From assembly GCA_023229785.1 (NCBI GenBank), contig JALNYV010000001.1:124001-188000 (forward strand): DNA of 64,000 nt, written 5' to 3'. This document shows positions 1 to 6,507 of this stretch, piece by piece (the stretch's first letter is position 1; each line of letters starts with the position of its first letter). The DNA is from Candidatus Dojkabacteria bacterium (GTDB lineage: Bacteria; Patescibacteria; Dojkabacteria; SC72). The position numbers and the translations under genes were made by a program. The notes beneath the pieces were generated by a model that was not told the origin of the DNA, did not search any database, and worked only from the letters and a program-made list of their open reading frames with translations.

Positions 1-172
1 TCAAACTTCTCATTTGGTCTCTTTTGTCTGCCATAGGGAATAATAACATTTTGAAAAGTAAAAGTGGATTATACTTCGCAATGGTTACAGGCTGGGATAA
101 AAGTGGGCGGTTCAAAAGTGCATGGAACTTAAATCTCATGTAAATCTGTATCTCTCCTTAAAGTAAATAATC
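1..172. other. Left-edge stretch with no supportable gene
   Basis: No convincing gene was found. A minus-strand frame is open to the left edge (candidate ATG codons at 48 and 34), but only about 16 codons are visible and the upstream part of the same frame reads like non-coding sequence. It could be the start of a gene lying outside the window. Confidence 0.3.
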
Positions 173-204
173 TATGCATGGGGCATAAATAAACCCCATG
201 CATA
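173..204 (-). terminator. Hairpin just downstream of aspS
   Basis: A perfect 11-bp inverted repeat (173-183 with 194-204, core ATGCATGGGG) surrounds a 10-nt loop and begins 10 bases after the aspS stop. The following minus-strand sequence is only moderately T-rich, so it may be a weak intrinsic terminator or a 3'-end stabilising hairpin. Confidence 0.5.
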
Positions 205-213
205 TTTAATGGC

Positions 214-1521
214 TTAGGGATTTAGTCTTTTAACACCACGATAAATGTATGTCACCTCTCTAACATTCTTTACTCCAAGCATTTGCATCAAAATCCTTGT
301 AGGACCTGGTGCAAAACCTCCATGAGGTGGACATCCATATTCAAAGAAGGCTAGATAACTAGAAAAGTCTTCAGGTTTAAAACCTTTCTTAACAATTTGA
401 GATTTAAGAACCTCATATCTGTGTTCTCTAATTGCTCCACTTGTTATCTCAAGCCCTTTATAAAGAAGATCAAAACTTTTTGTATATTCAGGTCTATCTA
501 CATACCTCATGCTATAGAAGGCTCTTGAAGAAGCAGGATAATCATATATAAAGACAAAATCATGTGAGTATTTTTCTTTTATATACTTCCCTATTTCTCT
601 CTCATCTTCAGGTGACAAATCATCTTGTTTCTCTCCATCAATTCCGCGACTTTTTAAAATTTCTTTCGCTTGCGAAAAAGAAAGTCTTGGGAAAGGTAAG
701 ATAGGAGTAACAATATCTTGTTGATACTGACTCCTAATTTCTGTAGAGTATTTCTCAGCAATATCCTTAAGCATTCTAACTATCATTTTTTCTTCTTCCT
801 GTAATAACTCTTCTACTGACTCCACAAATGACAATTCAACATCATACATCGTGAACTCGGTATCATGCCTTGAGGTAAATGAAGGGTTAGCCCTAAAAAC
901 AGGACCTACTTCAAATACTTTCTCAAATCCAGAAGCCATTGCCATCTGTTTATACAATTGGGGAGATTGTGCAAGAAAGGCCTTTCTTCCAAAATACTTT
1001 ACCTCAAATAGTTCTGAGCCTGATTCGGTAGATGTTACAAGGGTTTTAGGAGAATGTATCTCTGTATATCCGCCTTCTATACAATACTGCCTAAATGCAT
1101 TCTCCATTGTTGTCCATACTTTGAAAACCAAAAGGTTCTCTGGCTTCCTTAAATCTAACCAACGATAATCTAGTCTTTTGGATAGTAGGGTTTTTCCATC
1201 AGTCTTTTCAACTATTGGGATTGGCAATGGCTTTATAGGTTCTGACAAGACCTTAAATGATTTTATTTCAACCTCATATCCCTCAGGTGCTTGTTTTTCT
1301 TCTTTAACAAGTCCTGTAAGTTCTATAACTGACTCAATCTTTACTTGATCCAAACTTTTGGCGACACTTTTATCTAATGCTACACATTGAATCAAGCCAG
1401 TGACATCTCTTACTATCAAAAACACCATTGATCCTTGTGATCTAATAGTTTGTATCCAACACTTTAAAAGAACCTCTTTTCCAATTGATTCTTTTAATTC
1501 TTTTATATATGTTCTTTTCAT
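214..1521 (-). CDS. aspS: Aspartyl-tRNA synthetase, archaeal type (probably non-discriminating)
   Basis: Class II aminoacyl-tRNA synthetase that charges tRNA-Asp and, if non-discriminating, also tRNA-Asn with aspartate. At 435 aa it has the short archaeal/eukaryotic-type layout: an N-terminal OB-fold anticodon-binding domain (about 1-100) and a catalytic core, without the bacterial GAD insertion. Visible signatures are FLAQSPQLYKQ, the motif 2 region FRANPSFTSRHDTEF and a motif 3 variant GGFAPGPTR ending LGVKNVRE. gatBCA lies 6 kb away and the mRNA leader is a T-box that appears specific for tRNA-Asn, both of which support the non-discriminating role. The ATG start follows the leader. AsnRS is less likely because the C-terminus (KRLNP) matches archaeal AspRS. 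Product assignment is firm; tRNA specificity is inferred. Confidence 0.93.
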   Translation of the reverse strand: MKRTYIKELKESIGKEVLLKCWIQTIRSQGSMVFLIVRDVTGLIQCVALDKSVAKSLDQVKIESVIELTGLVKEEKQAPEGYEVEIKSFKVLSEPIKPLPIPIVEKTDGKTLLSKRLDYRWLDLRKPENLLVFKVWTTMENAFRQYCIEGGYTEIHSPKTLVTSTESGSELFEVKYFGRKAFLAQSPQLYKQMAMASGFEKVFEVGPVFRANPSFTSRHDTEFTMYDVELSFVESVEELLQEEEKMIVRMLKDIAEKYSTEIRSQYQQDIVTPILPFPRLSFSQAKEILKSRGIDGEKQDDLSPEDEREIGKYIKEKYSHDFVFIYDYPASSRAFYSMRYVDRPEYTKSFDLLYKGLEITSGAIREHRYEVLKSQIVKKGFKPEDFSSYLAFFEYGCPPHGGFAPGPTRILMQMLGVKNVREVTYIYRGVKRLNP

Positions 1522-1572
1522 TTCTTTTAATATAATAATTTAAATTTCAATAAGTTGTAAGTAGTTAATATT

Positions 1573-1588
1573 TCCTCCTTTCGGAGGA
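1573..1588 (-). promoter_or_regulatory. GNRA-capped hairpin carrying an anti-SD/SD pair
   Basis: On the aspS-sense strand TCCTCC pairs with GGAGGA around a GAAA tetraloop, about 50 bases before the aspS ATG and after the T-box terminator. The right arm looks like a Shine-Dalgarno sequence but is too far from the start to serve it directly. It may be an mRNA stabiliser or a remnant of translational control. Confidence 0.35.
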
Positions 1589-1620
1589 TTAAAATTTCTA
1601 TTATTTAGATTGTATTTAAA

Positions 1621-1838
1621 ACAAAAAACACCCATGTACAAAGACTATAAAATAATCTCGGTACAAGGGTGTTATTAGACACTGTGCCACCTTGTTTTAA
1701 ATAAACATTTCTATTTATTCCTCACAACCTACTCTAGAAAGAAATAGGTTAAAGCTGTTTCGGGCTTTCCCGTGAGGTTCTACTTGCAAATGCTTTCTTC
1801 CTCATGCTCCTCTGTGTTAACAGAATCATCGCTTAACT
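1621..1838 (-). ncRNA. T-box riboswitch leader of aspS (AAC specifier, Asn-type)
   Basis: Read on the minus strand. Stem I base is GTTAAGC (1837-1831) pairing with GCTTTAAC (1755-1748), followed on the 5' side by a GATGA element and carrying AAC then A (1759-1756) in the specifier position. The antiterminator is textbook: helix A1 CAAGG (1694-1690) with CCTTG (1668-1664), a 7-nt bulge TGGCACA (1689-1683), and helix A2 GTGT/ACAC (1682-1679 with 1672-1669). The competing terminator pairs ACACCCTTGTAC (1672-1661) with GTACATGGGTGT (1639-1628) and ends in a T-tract. The bulge UGGC would pair with a tRNA whose discriminator is G, as in the tRNA-Asn at 43176-43247. Uncharged tRNA-Asn should therefore turn aspS on. 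Antiterminator/terminator are firm; the specifier is an interpretation. Confidence 0.85.
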
Positions 1839-1844
1839 TTTTGT

Positions 1845-1850
1845 ATTATA
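1845..1850 (-). promoter_or_regulatory. -10 box of the aspS T-box leader
   Basis: A consensus TATAAT on the minus strand lies about 7-10 bases before the 5' edge of T-box Stem I. A matching -35 would fall inside tRNA-Lys and is not evident, so readthrough from the tRNA promoter may also contribute. Confidence 0.5.
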
Positions 1851-1861
1851 TCATAAAATGG

Positions 1862-1934
1862 TGAGGCGCCGGGGATTCGAACCCCGCACCAAATGGTTAA
1901 AAGCCATTTGCTCTACCGAATGAGCTAGCGCCCC
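1862..1934 (-). tRNA. tRNA-Lys (anticodon TTT)
   Basis: Full cloverleaf on the minus strand: acceptor GGGGCGC with GCGCCTC, discriminator A, D-arm AGCTCATTCGGTAGAGC, anticodon loop CTTTTAA giving TTT, and T-loop GGTTCGAATCC. A 3' CCA is encoded at 1861-1859. A promoter lies just upstream, and the aspS leader follows on the same strand. Confidence 0.97.
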
Positions 1935-1950
1935 ATATTTAAGACTTTGT

Positions 1951-1980
1951 ATTATATTACACCTTCTTTCATATTAGCAA
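1951..1980 (-). promoter_or_regulatory. Promoter of tRNA-Lys
   Basis: On the minus strand TTGCTA (1980-1975) and TATAAT (1956-1951) are separated by 18 bases, with the tRNA starting 17 bases after the -10 box. This is a sigma-70-type arrangement shared by the other tRNA genes of the window. Confidence 0.6.
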
Positions 1981-2030
1981 CAAATATATTATTTAATTCT
2001 TTATTCATTTCTATTCTTTAAAATATAGTA

Positions 2031-2441
2031 ATGGAATATTTAAAAGATTTCGAAAATTGGAATATTTTAAAAAAGGAAATAGATAGTTCAAATAACAGAA
2101 TTCCCTTTTTTAAAGAAGGAGATGTTTGGTGGGTTCATCTCGGAGCAAATATTGGAAGTGAAATTGAAGGAAAAGGCACCAAATTTCTAAGACCGATGAT
2201 AATTATTAGAAAATATAGTCCACAATTATTTTTAGGAATACCTTTAAGTAGTAAATTAAAAAATATTTGGTCATATATTCCAATTATTATCAACACAAGA
2301 AAGGAGTCATTATTAATAACACAATCGCGTTCAATCAGTTCTAAAAGATTACTTCATAGATTTGGAGAGATTAGTGAAAAGGAATTAAGGAAGGTGAAGA
2401 AACAATTAATCTATATCATAAAAAATAACCCCTCTGGTTAG
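2031..2441 (+). CDS. MazF/PemK-like toxin, orphan
   Basis: 136 aa. Residues from about 28 resemble the PemK/MazF endoribonuclease fold: GDVWWVHLGANIGSEIEGKG at the start of the barrel, RPMIIIRK as the second strand, IPLSS, and a C-terminal segment ISSKRLLHRFGEIS like the family's conserved ending. MazF proteins cut mRNA at short sequence motifs and normally pair with a small antitoxin. No antitoxin ORF is seen on either side: tRNA-Lys lies upstream and the convergent RNase HII gene downstream. It may be solitary, have its partner elsewhere, or have lost toxicity. The first 25 residues are an extra N-terminal stretch. Confidence 0.8.
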   Translation: MEYLKDFENWNILKKEIDSSNNRIPFFKEGDVWWVHLGANIGSEIEGKGTKFLRPMIIIRKYSPQLFLGIPLSSKLKNIWSYIPIIINTRKESLLITQSRSISSKRLLHRFGEISEKELRKVKKQLIYIIKNNPSG

Positions 2442-2447
2442 AGAGGG
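2430..2447 (+). terminator. Hairpin at the 3' end of the MazF-like gene
   Basis: CCCTCT and GAGAGGG pair around a 5-nt loop overlapping the stop codon, in the gap between two convergent genes. No U-tract follows, so termination activity is uncertain. Confidence 0.35.
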
Positions 2448-2498
2448 TCGCGGGTTACCCCGAACTGTGCTTAAGTATATGTTAAATAAGAATCAAGG

Positions 2499-3143
2499 TC
2501 AACCATTTATTAACTCTCCCACAGGCTTAAAGCTTCTTCTATGCATTCTACATGGTCCATATTTGCATAACATTTCCATATGCAATTTAGTTCCATACCC
2601 GACATGTTTTTCAAATCCATAATGTGGATATTTAATGCTCATTTCTTTCATTATTCTATCTCTTGTTACTTTTGCTAAAACACTTGCTGCAGAAATACTG
2701 TAATGATACATATCCCCTTTTGTGATTTTCTCCATTTTAAAGCCTGGAATCTTTGAAACATTCTTCCCATCAACAATTAAATAATCAATTTTAGGAACTT
2801 TCTTTTTAACTTCATTCAAAGCTCGCTCCATAGCTATTCTTACAGACTTTTGAATACCGAATCTGTCAATTTCCTCACTACTTGCCAACCCTACTCCCCA
2901 GGCCGTTGAAACTTCCTTAATTTTTTCAAAAACTTCTTCCCTCTGTTTCTCACTCATTTTTTTGCTATCCCGAACTCCTTGCACTACTTGATCAGCTGAA
3001 TTAATTAATACAGCTCCAGCACTAACAGGACCAGCCAGAGGTCCACGCCCTGCTTCATCAATACCAACTACATTAGAAAAGCCTTCTTTCCACAACTTTA
3101 CTTCCAGTTTAATATCGGGTGTTATCATAGTTGATAATACCAT
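2499..3143 (-). CDS. rnhB: Ribonuclease HII
   Basis: 214 aa, normal length. RNase HII removes ribonucleotides and RNA primers from RNA-DNA hybrids in the cytoplasm. The first catalytic motif GIDEAGRGPLAGPV is near residues 28-41, SKKMSEKQRE follows, the central acidic residue sits in YLIVDGK, and AASVLAKVTRDR with HVGYGT forms the C-terminal active-site part. The start ATG is preceded by a TACAAT box 6 bases upstream (3155-3150) and no ribosome binding site, suggesting a leaderless transcript. An in-frame ATG five codons later is an alternative start. Confidence 0.96.
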   Translation of the reverse strand: MVLSTMITPDIKLEVKLWKEGFSNVVGIDEAGRGPLAGPVSAGAVLINSADQVVQGVRDSKKMSEKQREEVFEKIKEVSTAWGVGLASSEEIDRFGIQKSVRIAMERALNEVKKKVPKIDYLIVDGKNVSKIPGFKMEKITKGDMYHYSISAASVLAKVTRDRIMKEMSIKYPHYGFEKHVGYGTKLHMEMLCKYGPCRMHRRSFKPVGELING

Positions 3144-3149
3144 TTAGGT

Positions 3150-3155
3150 ATTGTA
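3150..3155 (-). promoter_or_regulatory. -10 box of rnhB, leaderless type
   Basis: TACAAT on the minus strand ends 6 bases before the rnhB ATG, so transcription should begin at or next to the start codon. Confidence 0.45.
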
Positions 3156-3196
3156 GTATGAAATGTATAAATTATTACATTCATTTTATGGAGTAT

Positions 3197-3299
3197 GATG
3201 GGGATGGAACTTCAGGTGGTGGTTAGTAATATCTATCACATGCTGATATATAAAATAGGTATATCTACCTTATCTTGTATGAAAAAGATGGGGATGGAA
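3197..3299. repeat. Pair of 13-bp direct repeats
   Basis: GATGGGGATGGAA occurs at 3197-3209 and again at 3287-3299, exactly 90 bases apart, between rnhB and the YtxH gene. The flanks are also G-rich and similar (TATGATGG and AAAGATGG). It could be a protein-binding site pair or the trace of a small duplication. Confidence 0.6.
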
Positions 3300-3346
3300 T
3301 TTGAAGTGTTAATATAGAGTAAAAAGTTAAATTTATTTTTAATATT

Positions 3347-3721
3347 ATGTCAGAAAATCACACTGGTTCGTTTTTAAAAGGAATATTGATGGGTGCAATA
3401 GCTGGTGCCGTTGCAGGGGTACTTCTTGCCCCAAAAGCCGGAAGTGAAACAAGAAAAGATTTAGAGAAACTTGCAAAACAATGGGCTGCCAAAGCTGGAG
3501 ATATTTATGAAGAGGCGATGGAAAAGGTCAACGAGAAACTCCTAGCGTTGAAGAGCCTTGGAAAAAAGATTGATGAACAGAAGTATTTGACACTTGTAAA
3601 TGAGGTTATTGCAGAACTTAAAAATGATGGTAAAGTAACAAGTGATGTTGCTCATAAAATGGGACTACAGCTTAAAAGAGATTGGAAAAAAGTACAAGTT
3701 GCCCTAACAGATAAAAATTAA
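3347..3721 (+). CDS. YtxH-domain membrane-anchored protein
   Basis: 124 aa. The N-terminus FLKGILMGAIAGAVAGVLLA is a glycine/alanine-rich membrane segment directly followed by PKAGSETRKDLEKLA, the signature of the YtxH (gas-vesicle/general-stress-like) family. The remainder is charged and helical. Function in the family is poorly known; stress-linked membrane association is usual. It is the first gene of a same-strand run with an SPFH protein and a Tim44/zinc-ribbon protein. Confidence 0.8.
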   Translation: MSENHTGSFLKGILMGAIAGAVAGVLLAPKAGSETRKDLEKLAKQWAAKAGDIYEEAMEKVNEKLLALKSLGKKIDEQKYLTLVNEVIAELKNDGKVTSDVAHKMGLQLKRDWKKVQVALTDKN

Positions 3722-3743
3722 TTAAATTATTTTATATATTACA

Positions 3744-4661
3744 ATGGGAGTATTCGATTTTCTTAAAAAAGAAGTCAAACGAGAGTTTATTGCAAGGCCG
3801 GATTCTTCAAAAGATTTAATTATATATAAATGGCCAGATACTAATCTAAGGATATTGACACAGCTAACCGTTCAACCAGATGAGGTGGCTGTTTTTTTTA
3901 AAGAAGGTAAGGTAGTTGGAACTCTAGAGGCTGGAACACACACACTAGATGGTGCTGGTATTCCATTTATCTCTGGATTAATTGATGCGGCAACAGGTGG
4001 AAACTTTTTAATCTCAGAGCTATATTTTGTTTCTAAAAAACAGTTTACCAATCTTCCTTTTGGGGGAATGATTGATAACGTTATGGAGCCACAAACAAAA
4101 TTAGCAATAACTATTAGATTGTTTGGAGAGTACGCAATGAATGTAAACGATCCAAGTAAGTTAATTATAAACTTGGTGGGAACAAAGAGCCTTCAAACTA
4201 ATGAGCAAATAACTGAGTGGATTAAAGAATTGCTTCTTAAAATAATGAGAACAGTTGTAAGTGATGACGTAAGTGTAAAAAAGAATCCTGTTTTAGGAAT
4301 TGCAAGTAGAGGAATAGAGTTTGAAAAATTAGCACTTGAAAAGGTTGTTCCTGAATTAACTGAATATGGAATTACAATTGTTAAACTTGGAAATGTAACA
4401 GTATCAATCAAAGAGGAAGACGAGGCTACACTAAAGCAAATGACAAGAGACTTTGCGTATGCTGGAAATATGCAAGCGGCGGACGCTGCTATGAAACTTG
4501 GAATGGCCAAAGGCCTACAAGAGGGAAGTGCTGCAGGAAGTAACGCAAGTAGTGCTGCTGCAACCGGAATGGGAATTGCAATGGGAATGAATGCATTAAA
4601 AACAGATGTAACTCAAACGCCTCCAGCAACACCTACTACTCCAGTTGAGCCTGCTAAATAA
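3744..4661 (+). CDS. SPFH/Band-7 domain protein (YdjI-like)
   Basis: 305 aa. The core (about 25-230) matches the SPFH family branch often labelled virion-core-like (Band_7_1; B. subtilis YdjI): ILTQLTVQPDEVAVFFKEG, LEAGTHTLDGAGIPF, ELYFVSKKQFTNLPFGG, then a long helical segment around EKVVPELTEYGITIVKL. The tail is Ala/Gly/Met-rich and ends in a Pro/Thr run. It has no clear transmembrane helix, so it is probably a peripheral oligomeric scaffold. It ends one base before the next gene's ATG, implying co-expression. Relatives act in envelope-stress complexes; that role is inferred here. Confidence 0.8.
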   Translation: MGVFDFLKKEVKREFIARPDSSKDLIIYKWPDTNLRILTQLTVQPDEVAVFFKEGKVVGTLEAGTHTLDGAGIPFISGLIDAATGGNFLISELYFVSKKQFTNLPFGGMIDNVMEPQTKLAITIRLFGEYAMNVNDPSKLIINLVGTKSLQTNEQITEWIKELLLKIMRTVVSDDVSVKKNPVLGIASRGIEFEKLALEKVVPELTEYGITIVKLGNVTVSIKEEDEATLKQMTRDFAYAGNMQAADAAMKLGMAKGLQEGSAAGSNASSAAATGMGIAMGMNALKTDVTQTPPATPTTPVEPAK

Positions 4662-4662
4662 T

Positions 4663-5568
4663 ATGAAGAAGATACTTGGATTAATACTAACGGTAGTTAT
4701 TACTTTAAGTACAATTACTTTTGCTTTTGCTAGAGCTGGTGGTGGTGAAGACTTCGGTGGTGGTGGTTTTGATTCGGGAAGTAGTTGGAGTGGCAGTAGT
4801 AGCGATTATTCTAGTACTGGCTCGACATCAAGTGGAAGCCCTACTATATCCGTAATTGTCATAGTTATTATCATCATCATAATCATTGCAAGTAGGAAAA
4901 AGAAAGGACAATTAGGAACTCCTGGAGCTGGACAAGTAACATCAAGTGGAGGTGCAAGTCCGACAAACAAATCTCAAACGAGCCAAGAGATATCCGAACA
5001 ACTAGTGAAACTAAAAGAGATAGATCCAGACTTTGATGAACAGAAGTTCAAATCCCATGTGAAAAAAGTCTTTATGGCTGTTCAGCAAGGTTGGACAGCA
5101 AGAGACCAATCCATATGTCGAGCATTTATGGGAGAGGAAGTGTATCAAAGCCATCAGATGCAAATTGAAAATATGAAAGCTCAAAAGATAATTAATGTCC
5201 TTAAGAACATTGTTGTAGGAAGTACTGATTTTGCAAAGATAGACCTCGGAACTGATTTTCATAAAATCGCATTGAAGGTTAGAGCACAGATGCGAGATTT
5301 CAAGGTAAAAGAAGATGCTCCAGACAAAGCAATAAGTGGAGAGGTTAATGCAACAGAACCATTTACTGAATATTGGGTCTTTATTAGAAAATCTACACTA
5401 AAGACAAAAGTAAAGAATGGAATATTTGATAGAAAATGCCCAAACTGTGGAGCACCAGTATCTGTTGATGTAGCTGGTGTATGTAAGTACTGTAATGCAA
5501 ATGTTGTTAATGGAGATTATGACTGGGTACTTTCAGAAATAGTACAAAGCAGTGAATGGAGCGAGTAA
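4663..5568 (+). CDS. Tim44-like membrane protein with C-terminal zinc ribbon
   Basis: 301 aa from the ATG at 4663; a TTG 18 bases earlier would overlap the previous gene and is less likely. Signal-peptide-like N-terminus, a Gly/Ser-rich low-complexity stretch (about 25-60), a strongly hydrophobic helix SVIVIVIIIIIIIA, then a Tim44-like domain (about 105-250) with DFDEQKFKSHVKKVFMAVQQ. The C-terminus holds CPNCGAP and CKYC, a four-cysteine zinc ribbon. Tim44-like domains bind membranes or proteins. The SPFH neighbour suggests that they form one membrane complex. Confidence 0.78.
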   Translation: MKKILGLILTVVITLSTITFAFARAGGGEDFGGGGFDSGSSWSGSSSDYSSTGSTSSGSPTISVIVIVIIIIIIIASRKKKGQLGTPGAGQVTSSGGASPTNKSQTSQEISEQLVKLKEIDPDFDEQKFKSHVKKVFMAVQQGWTARDQSICRAFMGEEVYQSHQMQIENMKAQKIINVLKNIVVGSTDFAKIDLGTDFHKIALKVRAQMRDFKVKEDAPDKAISGEVNATEPFTEYWVFIRKSTLKTKVKNGIFDRKCPNCGAPVSVDVAGVCKYCNANVVNGDYDWVLSEIVQSSEWSE

Positions 5569-5572
5569 CCGA

Positions 5573-5601
5573 TTGAAGAATTCTGCTTTCTAGACTAAAA
5601 T
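5573..5601 (+). promoter_or_regulatory. Promoter of tRNA-Gly(CCC)
   Basis: TTGAAG (5573-5578) and TAAAAT (5596-5601) are 17 bases apart, and the tRNA starts 10 bases after the -10 box. Confidence 0.65.
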
Positions 5602-5610
5602 ACTTGCATT

Positions 5611-5683
5611 GCGAGAGTAGTTCAGTTGGTAGAATGTCTCCTTCCCAAGGAGAAGGTCACGGGTTCGAATCCCGCCTCTCGCT
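5611..5683 (+). tRNA. tRNA-Gly (anticodon CCC)
   Basis: Acceptor GCGAGAG with CTCTCGC, discriminator T, D-arm GTTCAGTTGGTAGAAT, anticodon stem TCTCC/GGAGA enclosing TTCCCAA (anticodon CCC), and T-loop GGTTCGAATCC. The 3' CCA is not encoded, unlike the minus-strand tRNAs. Confidence 0.97.
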
Positions 5684-5794
5684 TATGAATAAACAATGAA
5701 TTTATCTTCTTAATACCTTGTTTTTTAGCATATTTCATATTAGACTAAACATATAAATTAATCTAAATTTCGTATAAAAACTCCTCATAACAAA

Positions 5795-6268
5795 ATAAAT
5801 TATGCATTTATTGATAGCCAAAATTTAAATCTGGGTGTAATTAGTCAAGGATGGAAACTTGATTTCAAAAAATTTAGAGTGTTCTTAAAAGATAAATATG
5901 ATGTTTACAAAGCTTTCATATTTATTGGTCATATTCCTGGAAATGAAAAACTTTATAGAAATTTAGAAAAATACGGATATGTTCTGATTTTTAAACCAAC
6001 ATTAGAATTCAAAAAACAAAACAAATCCAAGATAAAAGGTAATGTTGATGCTGAATTGGTCTTACATACAATGATTGAATTTGAACATTACAATAAGGCA
6101 GTTATTGTATCTGGAGATGGAGATTTTCATTGCCTCATTGAGTATTTAGATCAAAAGAGGAAACTACTCAAAGTTCTCGTCCCAAGTCAAAAATACTCGT
6201 CCTTACTAAGGAAATTCGCAAACTATATTGTTCAAATTCAATCTATTAAGGAGAAAGTGAAAAAATAA
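5795..6268 (+). CDS. NYN/LabA-like PIN-fold protein without a standard start codon
   Basis: NYN domains are PIN-like, usually metal-dependent ribonucleases. The reading frame encodes YAFIDSQNLNLGV from 5801, the conserved first acidic motif, and later NVDAELVLHTMI and VSGDGDFHCLIEYL with the other acidic residues. It parallels the intact NYN gene at 14370, which begins YCFIDASNLFYGG. No ATG, GTG or TTG occurs in frame between the upstream stop (5759-5761) and GTG 5879, and starting at 5879 would delete the first catalytic motif. The expected start position is ATA (5795-5797), one base from ATG. It may use a rare start or have been inactivated recently. Confidence 0.65.
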   Translation: MNYAFIDSQNLNLGVISQGWKLDFKKFRVFLKDKYDVYKAFIFIGHIPGNEKLYRNLEKYGYVLIFKPTLEFKKQNKSKIKGNVDAELVLHTMIEFEHYNKAVIVSGDGDFHCLIEYLDQKRKLLKVLVPSQKYSSLLRKFANYIVQIQSIKEKVKK

Positions 6269-6270
6269 AA

Positions 6271-6312
6271 GAGAGGCATTCCCTCGGTACAGAAACCTTT
6301 GGTAGTCCTCTC
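6271..6312 (+). terminator. Hairpin downstream of the NYN gene
   Basis: GAGAGG (6271-6276) pairs with CCTCTC (6307-6312) around a long, partly structured loop, just after the NYN stop. A short T-run follows a few bases later, so intrinsic termination is possible. Confidence 0.4.
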
Positions 6313-6367
6313 ATCGTGATTTTTCATTATCCTACATAATCCTATTAAATGTCAATAAAACATTAAC

Positions 6368-6395
6368 TTTACATCCTCGAAATATCTGTTAAAAT
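6368..6395 (+). promoter_or_regulatory. Promoter of tRNA-Thr
   Basis: TTTACA (6368-6373) and TAAAAT (6390-6395) are spaced by 16 bases; the tRNA begins 17 bases downstream. Confidence 0.6.
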
Positions 6396-6412
6396 CGTAA
6401 CAATTCTGTTAT

Positions 6413-6485
6413 GCTGGAGTAGCTCAGTTGGTAGAGCAATTCTTTCGTAAAGAATAGGTCGACAGTTCAATCCTGTCCTCCAGCT
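6413..6485 (+). tRNA. tRNA-Thr (anticodon CGT)
   Basis: Acceptor GCTGGAG with CTCCAGC, discriminator T, D-arm AGCTCAGTTGGTAGAGC, anticodon stem ATTCT/AGAAT with loop TTCGTAA (CGT), and T-loop AGTTCAATCCT. No CCA is encoded. Confidence 0.96.
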
Positions 6486-6507
6486 TAATAATTTTAATAC
6501 TGCGCTT

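Noticed and set aside
1..213. ORF running off the left edge on the minus strand
   Set aside because: Only about 16 codons are visible after a start, too few to support a gene.
214..1521. Asparaginyl-tRNA synthetase instead of AspRS
   Set aside because: The T-box looks Asn-specific, but the protein's C-terminus and motifs match archaeal-type AspRS, and GatCAB is present.
4645..4662. TTG start for the Tim44-like gene
   Set aside because: It would overlap the SPFH gene; the ATG at 4663 begins a normal signal peptide.
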